A DNA stretch of 64,000 bases from Vanrija pseudolonga (Eukaryota; Basidiomycota; Tremellomycetes; Trichosporonales; Trichosporonaceae), in contig NC_085849.1 in NCBI RefSeq assembly GCF_020906515.1, positions 806,001 to 870,000 of the forward strand, in the 5' to 3' direction. This document shows positions 10,507 to 22,111 of this stretch, in pieces (the stretch's first letter is position 1; the number at the start of each line of letters is the position of its first letter). The position numbers and the translations under genes were made by a program. The notes beneath the pieces were generated by a model. It worked only from the letters and a program-made list of their open reading frames with translations. It did no database searches and was not told the origin of the DNA.

Positions 10507-11845
10507 GTTGATGATGTGCTGTGGAATGTGGATGCGAGAGAGTGTCGTTCACGTCGTTGTTGTCAGCAGCTGCTGCAGCAACTCACTGCGTCATCGACAC
10601 CTTCTCGTGTCGTCCGTGCCTGCTAATCTCCAGCACGTGTATTTGATCCCGCCCGCTTTGGCTGGCGGAGGCGCAGGCAGAGGCGCCGGCCAAGGCGCTC
10701 GGCGATGCGTATGCAGTGTCACTGCCGGCTGCCAAGCACTTGCTGCCATGCACATGCGTGCATGCGTGCGTGTGACAAGCCAGAGTGGGGGAGGCAGGGC
10801 CCACCCGCCTCGCCTCGTGGGGGCTGCCCAGCGGCAACGCGGGGGCCAACCCAACCCAACGTACCCAACCGGCAAATGCCATGAGCCATATTTGCCAGGC
10901 TAGCCGCAGCGAATCGCGACGAGTGTGGCGGTTGAGGCAGTTTTGCTGTTGGCGGCGTGTGTCGCTGGTTGCTCACCAGCCGCGAGCCGCGCGCGTCGGG
11001 TACCGGTTGCTCGCTAGGTGGATGTATGTTGCGAACAAGCGAGCGAGCTGACATGGCACATTGTTCATGCATGCATTCATGTTGCCCTCGAGGGAGGCGG
11101 CGCGCTGGGGTCGATTGCCAACGACGAGCAGATGGGCGGGGCGCTCGAGTAAGGGGGAAAGTAAGTAGGTACGCGCTTGCGAGTGACACCCGGCACGGCG
11201 TATGGCATTGCAGACGTGGGCCATCTCGATGGATCCGTGTAACTGGCCCGGCTGTGCCACAAGGGAGGGCAAGGAAAGAGTGTCGCTATGCCCGCTCGCT
11301 CGGTCTCGGGTCGGTGATTTGGCGTCACTTGCTCCGAAGCGCACCTCAGGCGCAAGGCGATCACTCTAATGTATTCAGGTCCAAGGCGACTGAAAGGTTT
11401 GGAAAGTGGTACAGGTGTGCTAGGCTCACTTGCGCGCCGTCGAGTCTGTGAGGGCCGATCGACGAGCAACGGCTGATGGTATTTTCGTCACCTTTGTGAG
11501 TGGGTCTCGCTCCCTTCCTTGAACGAAGCCCATCTTGTTCTACTAATACAACTAACTGACCTCAACCTGCCCTACAGCTTCTGCATCTGCATGCATGCAT
11601 TTGATCTCTCCACCAGCGGTGCGGTGCGATTCTCACCACAGCCACCCACCTCCAGTGCCACTCGTTATCAAAATAATTCCGTGTACTCACCCCATCACGT
11701 GACCTCACCCTCGCCTGATTTCTGAAGTTTCAACGCTCGCACCGGTTCAAACCTGCTGCTGCCTGCTGTTGCTGCTTGCTGCAACGACCACTCCCACCCA
11801 CCTACATCTCATCCCCTCTTCCCCCTTCTTCCGGGTGTAGCCATC
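10507..11845. other. Divergent promoter region
   Basis: This 1.3 kb lies between divergently transcribed genes, so it holds both promoters. Its right end is T/C-rich and leads into the DBP9 start. It holds a CACGTG near 10633 and a TCACGTGA at 11695. I found no convincing gene or RNA in it. Confidence 0.5.
11695..11702. promoter_or_regulatory. TCACGTGA E-box upstream of DBP9
   Basis: The palindrome TCACGTGA fits the Cbf1-type consensus and lies 144 bp before the DBP9 start. The factor that uses it in this species is unknown. Confidence 0.35.
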
Positions 11846-13931
11846 ATGGCTCCCACGGTCTCTGACGCTCTGCTCGAGTAGGTCTCAGCTTCGCTTCCCC
11901 TGTTGCCCAGCTGACGCCGACAGTGCCGAGCTCACGTTCTCCTCGCCGCCGTTCAGCACGCTCGTTGACGCGCGCGTGCTCCGCGCGCTCGCGGACCTCA
12001 AGTTCGCCCACCCGACCCTAGTGCAGGCCAAGGCGATCCCCCTGCTTCTCGAAGGCAAGGACGTGCTTGCCCGTGCACGCACAGGCAGCGGAAAGACAGC
12101 AGCATACCTCGTCCCCGCTGTCCAGCGCGTGCTCGAGCTCAAGGCCGCCACGACGCCCGCCTCACCAGACTACCAGGCGACACGGGCGGTCGTCCTCGTC
12201 CCCACTCGCGAGCTTGCGATCCAGGTCACAACCCTCGTCAAGGCCCTCTCGACGTACTGCGAGGGCCTGATCTCCGTCGCCAACGTCGCGGCCGGCGGTG
12301 CTAGCGTTCAACGGTGAGTCTTGTTCTGTTCCCCCTCCCAACTCGTCAACGACCTTTATGATGAAGCATTTTTCGGATGTAAATGCCTACGGGCAGTGTC
12401 CGAGAGCGCAAAACCATGTGGACACCTCCGTTGCCTTCCTTCTGATCCTCTCTTCCTTTCTCCATGTCTTGTGCTCTGCGGGACTGGGCTAACAAACGAT
12501 AGCGTTCTGCTCAACGACAACCCCGACATTGTCGTCGCCACTCCGACCAAGCTCTTGTCGCTCCTTCAGTCCAAGAGCATCGACCTCTCCCACCTCGCCT
12601 TCCTGGCTATCGATGAGGCCGACCTGCTGCTCTCCTACGGCCACAAGGATGACCTGAACCGCATCATGGACCCTGCGATGGGCTACGTTCCCAAGCTCGG
12701 CGTTCAGGGATGCCTCATGAGTGCTACGCTCAGCGAGGAGGTCGAGGGTGTCAAGGGATTGATACTCCGCAACCCCGCCATCCTCACCCTCTCCGAGCCC
12801 GCCACATCATCTTCTCTCCTCACACAACACTTCACCTACACCTCGGAGCGCGACAAGTTCCTGCTCATCTACGTCCTTCTCAAGCTCAAGCTCATCAAGG
12901 GCAAGTCGATCATCTTTGTCAACGACGTCGAGCGCGGCTACCGCGTCAGGCTGTTCCTGGAACAGTTTGGCGTCAAGTGCTGCGTCGTCAACTCTGAGCT
13001 GCCCCTCGCCAGTCGATACCACGTCGTCGAGGAGTTCAACCGCGGTGTCTACGACGTCGTGGTTGCCACCGACGAGGCTGCCCTCGGTGACGACGAGGAG
13101 TCAGATGAGGAGGAGGAGGCTGAGGAGGAGGCCGAGGAGAAGGACGAGGAGAAGGACGAGGCCGAAGCTGAGCCTGAAGCCGGCCCATCAAAACGTCGTG
13201 CCTCGTCACCTGCCGGCGGTGCCCCCGCCAAGCGGAGAAGAGGACCTGGCAACTCGATGGCGCGTGGCATCGACTTCACCGCCGCCTCCTCCGTCATCAA
13301 CTTTGACCTCCCCACCACCCCCACCGCCTACCTGCATCGCGTGGGCCGCACCGCGCGTGCTGGCCACTCTGGTCTTGCGCTGTCCTTTGTCGTGCCCCGC
13401 GAAAAGTGGGGCAAGGACAAGGGTGTGCTTCTCAAGACTGCCGAGCGCGACGAGGCCGTCTTTGAGAAGATCAAGGCGCGCGTCAAGGCCGAGGGCGGCG
13501 CAGAGGTCAAGGAGTGGGACTGGGGAGGACGGCGCGGGGAGATCGAGGGCTTCCGGTACCGTATGGAGGACGCGCTGCGCTCCGTCACCGCCAAGCGTGT
13601 TACGGACGCGCGCCGCGAAGAGGTCCGCCGCGAGCTGCTCAACTCGGAGAAGCTCAAGCAGCACTTTGCCGCCAACCCTCTCGACCTCGCATACCTGCGC
13701 CACGACGCGCCCCTGCACCCCGGCCGCACGGCGAGCCACCTCAAGCACGTCCCGGGCTACCTCATGCCCAAGATTGCTGCTATCCCCGCCGGCTCGGGCG
13801 ACGTGACCGACAACCAGCACATTGGCTTTGCGAAGCGCGGCCGTGGAGGACACCGCGGGCGTGGTGGAGGACGTGGAGGCGCGTCGAGGGGCAAGGGCAA
13901 GAAGGTCGACCCGCTCAAGTTCAAGGCTTAG
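11846..13931 (+). CDS. DBP9: DEAD-box ATP-dependent RNA helicase Dbp9 (DDX56 family)
   Basis: Exons 11846-11877, 11924-12313 and 12503-13931 give 616 residues. Motif I is ARTGSGKT, motif Ia PTRELAIQ, motif II IDEADLLLSYG, motif III SATLSEEV, and motif VI YLHRVGRTARAG. A long acidic insert (Glu/Asp-rich, then a basic SKRR patch) splits RecA domain 2 just before the MARGIDF motif, a known trait of Dbp9. The C-terminus is RGG-rich and basic. Dbp9 acts in the nucleolus on pre-60S rRNA assembly. The first exon encodes only ten whole codons; its ATG is the only one in phase, and the acceptor at 11923 follows a ctgac branch site. An AATAAA signal lies 90 bases past the stop. Confidence 0.95.
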
Positions 13932-14020
13932 ATGGTGTAGTGTAAGCTCTTGTAGACTACCTGTATTTTATGCCACACATAATCAGAGGACAAGCGTACA
14001 TGGCTGCCAACAGCGTCTAT

Positions 14021-14026
14021 AATAAA
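14021..14026 (+). terminator. AATAAA polyadenylation signal after DBP9
   Basis: A canonical AATAAA lies 90 nt past the DBP9 stop, inside the 105-nt gap to the stop of the convergent SNF2 gene. DBP9 transcripts probably end within the opposing gene. Confidence 0.5.
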
Positions 14027-14036
14027 GATACATCTA

Positions 14037-17000
14037 TCAGTCCGCAAAGCGGGCTCGTTTTTGGGTGGGCTCGGGGCTGGCGAAGCGGGTGCGTTTGGTA
14101 GTCTCCGCACGGGCTGGGCTAGCAAAGCGTGCACGCTTGCCGCTGCTGCCTGCGGGTTCGTCCTCAGTGAAACGAATACCACGCTTGCCCAGTACCGGCT
14201 TCTCATCGACGTCCACAGCGAGCGGTGTGCCGGGCGTGATGAGTGGGGTGTCGTTTGGCGTTCTGCTCGGCGGTGTGACCGCGCCAAGCGCGCGCGCAAG
14301 CTCCTCTTTCTCGGGCGAAGTGAGCTCGCTGCCGACCGGCACAAGTTTCACGGGGAAGTATTCCCGCTTGTCAGCTTCGGCCGTGACGTAGCGCGGGTTC
14401 TGCGGTGTCAGCTCGGAGCCATTTCATCAGCTGCACTCACCTCGATCAACGCCCGCGAGTACGACTTTTCCTCGTCGCTAGACCGCGACGCCGCCTCGCG
14501 CCGCACAATGTCCTCTTCGAACGTCCCCTCCGTCACTAGGATCTCGATGTGCGTGGGGCGTGACTGTCCGATTCGGTGGATACGCTTGATAGCCTGCGCC
14601 TGCACGTCGAGACTCCAAACCGGGGACACAAAGAGCATGCGGTTGGCGAGAGTGAGAGTTAGACCACGCGCGGCAAACTTGAGCTCGAGGAGGCAGACCC
14701 TCATCTCGGGCTTGGCAAAGTCCTTCAAGGCCTTCTTCCTCGCGTCGGCGGCGACGTGGGCACCGGCGTACACTGATGTGATTCCCGCAAGATCGAGCGC
14801 CTCGGTCAGATGCGCTATTTCTTCAAACGTGCCGAAGATGACAAACTTGTCGTCCTCTGGCGCCGAGGTGACCGACTGGATGACATAGTTGGACTTGGCC
14901 GACTGGCTTGAGGTTCGGAGGATTGAGGGGAGCGGACGCGGGAGAACGGAAGACAAGTCGGCGGCACGCGCAGCGTTGGTGGCCGCGAGGTTCAGCTGGA
15001 CATCGATCACATCGTCGTCTTTGGCTTTTTCTTTGCCTCCTGCTTTAACGCGCACAACTCTTGGAGCCTTTGGTTTGTCGGCTGCAGCTTTGGTGTCGCT
15101 GCGGTGGTGCGGAAGACTGGCCGTCTGCAGGGACACGTCTTCGCCGCCCGTGGCGCGCCACTTCTTCTCCGCCTTCTCCATTGCCTTGGCGTATTCGTCC
15201 GCATAAGGCCGTTTCCCTCGCTCCTCCCATCCCTCTCGGCAAAGACCCGCGACATCTGCCCCTCGTTTGTTAAGGCCGCGAAGGAGCCTCAGGGCATGTG
15301 CGTCGATTGTAGTCGGCGATCCGTCTGGGCTCTCGGACCAGGCGTCCAGGATTGAAGCAGGAAGGCCACTGCCGTCATAAGGTATCGACACGACAGCGTG
15401 TTGAAACCACTCGGCCCAGCCTGGCGCTTCCAGCGCCTGTCGCATGTAGCTGATGGCTTCGATGACACCTTGCCGTTGCTTTTCGTTCAACTTGTGGCCC
15501 TTCTTCTCCAAGTGCTTATCGGAACGTTCTAGTGCTCCTTCAATGTCCATATCGGCCGAGCTGAACCAGAAACAGGCGAGATGCAGGTTTGCCACGACCT
15601 GGTTGAAGGCCTCGGTGTTACGAGGATGAAGGAAGTAGTCGGCGTCCTCGAAGCCCGAGGTGTACACGTTACTTGCCACAAGGGCAGTAAGCGCATTGTA
15701 GGTTAACCGCTGCCAGTTGGTAAAGTGGACCTTTTCGGCAGTTAATGTGGAAGGTGGGAGGGCCACTTCCTCGTCGATAATGCCAGGTCGGTGCTTGACC
15801 ATGACGGCAGACATGATCGTGCGTATCCTGTCGACTGCGCCGTATATCGGGCCATCAATACTTCGGAGTGGACTCGTCACCAGTCGGGCAAAGTTTTCAC
15901 TCTGGAAAACTTCTGCAGCTAAGAAGCCCTTGAGCATGTTACCCAGGCGGGTGACATCGTCGAGGTCGGCCTTGGACCATTTTTTCGTCTTTTGTGCCGA
16001 TTTGGTCTTTGTTGGCGAGGTCAATCCCTCCGACTCGAGGAAAGATTGTGTGACAACTTCCGTACCCTGTTTCAGATGTGTTGTCGGGGCTGTCGATCAG
16101 TACAAAGACTTTCCTGATACACTCACTTCCACTAACGATCCACCTCCTCTCTATGCTTAAAGTCTCTGCAAGTGTCATGGCGTCGCTCTTGGTGTTGTTC
16201 GCAATGTTTCCCTCGTCTGATGGGTCAGGGAAAGCGATGGATAGTACCCACCCAAGATGATCCGCTTCCAGCGAGCTCGTAACAACTCAGTCGACAGGAG
16301 AGCGTCGGGATCACGGTGTCCCTCGCGTCGGAATCGGTCCAGACTCATGAGCACAATCTGGTGGTCAGTCACGCTCGGTCAGACGCCGCCACTCACATCA
16401 TGCTGGACCAGCTCTTCCATCGGTGGCAGGGGCTCCTTACCCTCTTTAATGACCAAAATCCTCAGAGCCCCTTCCTGTAGGTGCGACTCCGCCTCCTGCA
16501 CCCACTGCGGCACCAAGATCGGGGGCACGACAATGAGGGTTGTGGGAGCGAGGACGAAGGGCTCGGCAGGGCGGTACGGAACCCGCTTCGCTCCGCGTGG
16601 AAGGCGTGCGGGTGGCGGAAAGCGAAAGTACATGCACTTCCTGTTGTTGAGGAGGTTCTGCGCCACGGGGGATATGGGCAGGTCGCGCGTCCACCCAGCG
16701 GCAGGGTTGGACTGGACGATGATATCGGCGCACATGGAGCTCAGTGACGGCGTCCCGGCCAACTCGTCGTCATCGGCGTCCAGCTCGAGTCGCAGGGCAG
16801 CCATAGAGGCGGTCGAATAAGTCTTCACCGCCACATCCGTGACTACTTCGGAGATGTCAGTGGCCCCGGGCGGCGGGAGGGTAGCCTGGTGCCGCGAAGC
16901 GAGGACCAGCGCAAGGCACATGAGCGTCTTGCCCACACCCATTTGTTCACACAAGATGCCTCCGCGGGATAGCGGGAAGCGTTCGGGATAGCGGCGTATG

Positions 17001-17736
17001 TCCATGGTGCTGAGGTTAACGTAGTAGTTCTGGCCTGTGAGTTGCTCCATGAAAGACGAGTAGGCCGTCGACACCATGGTCGCCGGGTTTGTCTCCATCT
17101 GGAGCATGCGCGCCACCGACCGCTGGACGTCAGCCCCGTATGCAACGGACCCACTCACAATCTGATACTTGTACATCATGGTCTGGACGCCCGGCGGGTT
17201 CTCGTACCCCGCGAGGCCATCGAACGCCTCTTGGTCGCCGATGAACTCTGGCTCGCCGAACGCCGGCTCGGGCGGGGACTCGATAAGTGCGTAGAGAGCC
17301 TGCATCCCCACGCCTACTTCCTCTTCCTGATTGGTCAGCTCAGGATCTACTGGGTCAAGCTCACAGAGGTCGCGAGGAGCCGGCCCTCGCCACCGTCCCA
17401 TCCGCGGTCGAGTAGCTTGAAGAGTGCTTTCAAGCGCTTGGTTCTTGCCCCGCCGGCGCGCCACCGTCCGTTATCGTTGGGCAAAACGGACACACGGATG
17501 ATAGTACCGCTGGGAGTGGCGCGCTGCTCGAGGTAAGCGCCAAGTGTTAGGTCGTGGAGCAAGCCGAGGAGCAGGGCGACGGTGTCCGCTTCCGATTCCG
17601 GCCAGTCCGTGTCTTCGAGGAAGGCAGCGTCGAGGGGTTCCCATGGCCCTGGATCGCCATGTGGAGCTCCGCCACCACCGGGGCCACCACGACGCGCCAG
17701 CACCACCGTCCCGAGCTTGATGGCGTCGGGGGCCAT
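14037..17736 (-). CDS. SNF2-family DNA-dependent ATPase
   Basis: Six exons (17736-17365, 17326-16397, 16357-16252, 16216-16127, 16089-14441, 14399-14037) give 1169 residues. The first RecA lobe has a Walker A GGILCEQMGVGKT near residue 250, motif II read as LDEGN near 470, and motif III as WIVSGTP near 500. The second lobe ends with RMLFVSPVWSLDVQAQAIKRIHRIGQ. That is the motif V-VI signature of SNF2 translocases. Lobe 1 has a long insert between motifs I and Ia, as in Rad5/Rad16/HLTF/SHPRH relatives, but I see no RING finger between the lobes. The C-terminal exon is basic with three repeats of R-F-A-S-P type. Role: chromatin or repair translocase, partner unknown. Phase fixes the acceptor that restores the SGTP motif. 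Confidence 0.85.
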
Positions 17737-18642
17737 TGTGCTGGCGGCGGTGAGAAGGTGAGTGAGAAGGCAACAACAAATGTCAGGTGGAGGTGACATT
17801 TGGAGCCGCGCCAGTGTGAGTGTAAGTGGCGTGTGTGCCGTGCCTGAATCAGTCATTAGCAACAAGTTGCCCCTCGACCCTCTGCGTCCAGAGGCTCGGG
17901 GGGGGTAATCTTGCCGCTCGATCGGCTCACCGTGTGGAACCAGCATCCAATCCCAGTAGCTTGCTGGGTTGGAACGAGGATTCAAGGGCATAAGTCGCCA
18001 ATGAAACCAAGCGGGCGTGAACTTGCGTTGTAAGCCGTAGCCACAATCCGCAAGACTCATGGGCGTAACACGGTGATCAACCGTGTTAGGCACCCAAGGG
18101 TGAAAGAAAGCGGGGTTTACGTGTTATTATGATCAGATGCCTCGGCTGGGCATCCAGAACCCCCCTGCGATGTGACACCATTCTGCGGTTACGGTGCTGG
18201 ACATTGCGTAGCATGTCGGCGTTGGGGGTGATGCGGAAGCCCATCGGCGAGGTTAAGTGCGGCGCAAGCATCCAACCCGCGTGTGTATGTCACCACCCTC
18301 TTACACGATGTTAATGACAGTGGACCCGGGGTTGTTGTAATACGCACATTTCAAGTGGAGGCTAATAGTCAACCGGCTATCTCCGGGCCGTTGAACCCCC
18401 ACCAGCCAGTCGGCTCGGTCCTGGCGGGCACAATCCGCCCCGGACAAGTCACTGACGTGATGATGCAGCCAGCCAACCGCCCGGCCGAGCGACCGAGCCT
18501 CCTCTTGGTCAGTCACCCCCACAACAACGATCAAGCTTGCATGACTCCGAGGGCATTGCGCAACTCTGCCTCGCTCTTGTCCAGTATCTCGTCTAGACGC
18601 ACACCGCTGCTGCAAGCCCACCGCACGTTCACCTGGCCAGCC
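17737..18642. other. Divergent promoter region
   Basis: About 0.9 kb lies between the SNF2 gene and NPY1, which are divergently transcribed. It is less GC-rich than the coding parts. No gene, tRNA or repeat was recognised. Confidence 0.45.
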
Positions 18643-20063
18643 ATGTCCGACATCCCCAAGTGAGTAACACCGCCGGCGTATCTATCGCGCTGTGGCGCCT
18701 GCCAAGCCGGCCCCGACGCCGTCGACGTCGCGCCCCGCACGCTCACAACAACAGCTACTACTCTGGCCAGCCGCCGCTCAACCGCCTGTCGTTCCAGCGC
18801 CCGCACGCCGACATTCTCAACAGGCACCTCGAGACCAAGGGCGCGCAGTTTACGCTGTACAAGTGGGTGTGGAGCCGGCTTTGTCAGCACTGACCGGGCA
18901 GGAATGGCAGCGTCCTCATCCACAAGGGCAAGACTGGCTCGACGCTGTTCGTCACGTACGACGTGGTCAAGCCGCTGATCGGGGGCGGGTTCCAGAACCC
19001 GCCTGCGACGGTGACGGACCCGCGCAAGGCCAAGGTGTTCGAGTCGACGCGGCTGCCCAACACGCTGCCGTCGGTCGTGTTCCTCGGCCTCGACGAGAGA
19101 GGTCACGAGCAGAGCGGCGACCTCGAGAACCCGACAGGCACGCCATACTTTGCTGTTGACGCGACCACGCTCGAGTGGGACCCCGAGGCCGTCGGCGGCG
19201 AGTGGGGCGACGCGCGCGCCAACGGCAGCGTCATGACGCCGTGGGAGGCCGGCGTGTTTGCGCTCTCGCGCCACCTCATCGACTGGAACTGGCGCAACAA
19301 GTTCTGCCCCGCGTGCGGCTCGCAGACGTACTCGCTCTGGGGCGGCTGGAAGCGCGCGTGCATCACGGCCGTCGAGCCGATCGAGGGCAAGGAGCCGTGC
19401 TTCTCCACCACGGGCCTGCACAACTTTGCCTACCCCCGCACGGACCCTGTTATCATCATGGGTATTCTTAATGACGCGGGCACGCACATGCTGCTCGGCC
19501 GCCAAAAGTCGTGGCCAAAGGGCATGTACTCGTGTCTTGCTGGGTTCATTGAGCCCGGCGAGTCGTTCGAGGACGCTGTCAGGCGCGAGGTGTACGAGGA
19601 GGCTGGTATCGAGGTGGGCCCTGTGAGGTAGTGAGTGGTACCGGCAGGGTGGTGGCAGGTGGCTCCCGCTGATGTCCCCAGCTCCTCCTCTCAGCCTTGG
19701 CCGTACCCCGCCAACGTCATGGTCGGCTGCTTCGGCCGCGCAAAGGACGGGCAGACGATCCGCCTGGACCTGGACAACGAGCTCGAGGACGCCCAGTTTT
19801 TCCCGCGCGAGCTGGTGCGCGCCGTGGCGTCCACCAAGGCCGGCACGACGTTTACCCGCGAGGACCTGAAGCAGTTTGACAATGCTGCGCTCGACGAGCA
19901 GGCGCACGGCCACCACGGCGCGCTCGCCAAGCAGGACCGCGCGGAGAAGGAGAACCCGTATGCCGACTTTACGCGCGTGCCGCCCGAGACTGCTATTGCC
20001 GGCCAGCTCATGCGGCTGTGGGCTAATGGGGCCGAGGGGCTGGACATTGTCAGCAGACTCTAA
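18643..20063 (+). CDS. NPY1: NADH pyrophosphatase, Nudix family, peroxisomal (NPY1/NUDT12-like)
   Basis: Exons 18643-18659, 18755-18862, 18902-19630 and 19682-20063 give 411 residues. A zinc ribbon (CPACG plus a second Cys after WKRAC) precedes the Nudix domain, whose box reads GFIEPGESFEDAVRREVYEE. It is followed by SSSQPWPYP, the SQPWPFP-type signature of NADH diphosphatases. The protein ends in SRL, a type 1 peroxisomal targeting signal. The enzyme splits NADH to NMNH and AMP, and the family can also remove NAD caps from RNA. The acceptor at 19681 joins TA+C to give the Tyr before SSSQPWP. The gene converges on the glutaminase gene with 133 bp between stops. Confidence 0.92.
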
Positions 20064-20196
20064 GCGGCGGGCAGCAGCGGGCCGAAGGTCCGCTGTGGCA
20101 GCGGCCGCTGGACGCGGGGTTGAAGGCAAGTGAGCAGTAGAAGCTTCTTGACATGACAGTACATTTGGTCTATGGCACGGCGGCGGGGCGCTACTA

Positions 20197-21714
20197 CTAA
20201 TCCAGCATGAGCATCTGGGGCGAGAACGGGATGCGCTCCCACTTATCAAACTTGCTGGTATCGCCGACGATCTCGTCGGCGGCCGCGTCGTCGCCGGGCG
20301 CAGTGTCGATGCCGCTCCCCTTGCCGAGGTCGCCGAGCAGCCGGTTGTCCGGGTCGACAAGCACGACCTTGTGTCCTGTCGAGCGGAGGCGGCGGAGCGC
20401 CTCGGCGAGGATCCGGGAGGCAACAGGGTATACCTGATCCACGCGGCGCACGTCGACGACGATGCCGTCGAGCTTGTGCTCGGGGTTCTTGAGCGTGCGC
20501 CCCTGCATCACGCGCACGATGCGCTCGGTCGCGGTGAAGTTTACCGCGCCCATCAGGCTCACGACGACGACCTTCTCGCCCTCTGCCGAGCGGAGGAGGT
20601 AGTCGCGCCTGATTACCGTGCGGGCTGGCGGCGGGGGGAGCATCATGTGGAGGACCATTTCTTTCGCGATTTGCTTGTACCTGGGGGCGTCAGACCAGGA
20701 GACCTGCCACACAGCCCGCTCGCTCGCTGCCACTCACATCCGCATACCGCGCACACTGTTCCCCGCCTCGTCCAGCCGCGGGCTAAACGTCGCCATGCCC
20801 AAGTTGCCCGGCAGCACGCCAAGCACACAGCCGCTCACGCCGCTCTTGCCCGGGAAGCCGACCTCGCACACCCAGTGCCCGGCCTCGTTGTACATGCCGC
20901 AGGTGGTCATGACGGAGAGCACCTGGCGCACGGTTTCGGCCGACACGACCTGCTCGCCAGTCACGGGCTGCTTGCCGCCGTTGGCGAGCGTCGCGCCCAT
21001 CGTCGCCAGGTCGGCGGCCGTCAGCTGGATCGCGCACTGGCGCGTGTAGCCCTTGACCACGTCCCCCGGCTCGGCCTTGATCGCGCCGTAGTTGCGCAGC
21101 ATGTACGCGATGGAAAAGTTGCGGTACGCCGTCGCCAGCTCGCTCGCGTAGCTCCCCTCGTCTACGCCCAGCTCGCGGCCGGCGAAGCGCGACAGGCCCT
21201 TGCGGATATGCTCGAAGCGCTCGTCGACGGTCATCGTGCCCTCGCCAATCAGGGAGTGCGTCGTCATCGCCCCGGCGTTGATCATCGGGTTCTTGGGCAG
21301 CTGCTTGCCGTCGAGCGAGAGCTCGTTGAACGCCTCGCCGGACGGCTCGACGTCGACGCGGTCAAGCACCCAGTCCAAGCCGTGCTCCTCGATCGCGAGC
21401 GCGTACACGAACGGCTTGGACACGGACTGGATGCTGAACTCGACGCCAACGTCGCCGCTGCCATACACGTACCCGTCGACAGTGGTGATGCACGCCCCGA
21501 TCTGGTCGCTGTTCACGGCCGCCAGCTCGGGGATGTACGCCGCGTTCGCGCCCGGGTTGTCCTTGCTGTTCTGCGCGACCAGCCCCGCGAGGTAGTCGGT
21601 GATCGGGGACTGGATCTGGACGCCCGGGTGCGCGTTCGGGTCGGTCGGCTTCGGCGCAGCCGCGCTCGCTATCTTGACGGTCGCGGCGGGCTTGGGCGTG
21701 CTCGTGGTGGCCAT
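20197..21714 (-). CDS. Glutaminase (GlsA-type) fused to a STAS domain
   Basis: Exons 21714-20738 and 20680-20197 give 486 residues. Residues about 30-320 are a serine-dependent beta-lactamase-fold glutaminase: FSIQSVSK holds the S-x-x-K catalytic pair, followed by NPMINAGAM, the YRNFSIAYMLRNYG segment, and a GFPGKSGVSG motif. Residues about 350-470 match a STAS domain: VVVVSLMGAVNF, then IVVDVRRVDQVYPVASRIL, then GHKVVLVDPDN. Glutaminase plus STAS is a bacterial-style arrangement. It would hydrolyse glutamine to glutamate and ammonia, with STAS sensing or docking. No signal peptide is seen. An in-frame ATG at 21783 would add 23 residues of low complexity across a poly-G run. I prefer 21714. 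Confidence 0.85.
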
Positions 21715-22111
21715 GGTGGTGGTGGTGGGGGGGGGGGGGTGGGGAGGGGTGCCGGTGAGGACGACGGACAAGGCCTGGCCCACGCCCCGTAGCTGGCCGA
21801 CCTTTATGCATCAGCGATGGGCCGCGCCCTCGTCGGCTCCCACCCCGTCGACGATCGTCTCCACCATCGCCGCGTCGCTTCGCCTCGTCGCCTGCCGAGC
21901 CGTGACTGAGACTGAGAATATGAGAATGTGCAAATGACGTAGCCGGGGCCGCGGCAACGTTGGGTGGGCCACTAGGCCCACCGCCGGCTTTCCCGTACCT
22001 TGCTTGCCGAACCATGCCAGATCTATGGAACATATACATTTCCGATGGACATGGTACGGCGGTCAGGCGTTTACATGATACGGAGAAAATACTTTTGTTC
22101 GTTAATTATCT
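21715..22111. other. Glutaminase promoter and poly-G run
   Basis: The region upstream of the glutaminase gene contains an uninterrupted G run near 21729-21739 just before the start codon. The rest holds the 3' UTR of the orphan gene to the right. No other feature was seen. Confidence 0.45.

Noticed and set aside
10583-10882. An N-terminal exon for the gene at 9370-10506
   Set aside because: The GTGAGT donor after ATGACGCA is in the wrong phase for the available acceptor, so the joined frame would break.
9232-10903. Two long plus-strand frames opposite the intronless gene at 9370-10506
   Set aside because: They are rich in Arg and Ala and lack motifs, as expected of reverse reading in GC-rich DNA.
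16027-16089. An acceptor further downstream for SNF2 exon 5
   Set aside because: Only the acceptor just after ctgatcgacag keeps the frame and restores the SGTP motif.
18531-20423. A 630-residue open frame on the minus strand opposite NPY1
   Set aside because: It is a GC-rich shadow of the NPY1 and glutaminase exons. It has no domain, and the sense strand encodes a complete Nudix enzyme.
20371-21792. A 473-residue open frame opposite the glutaminase gene
   Set aside because: It is an antisense shadow with no domain, and the sense strand carries clear catalytic motifs.
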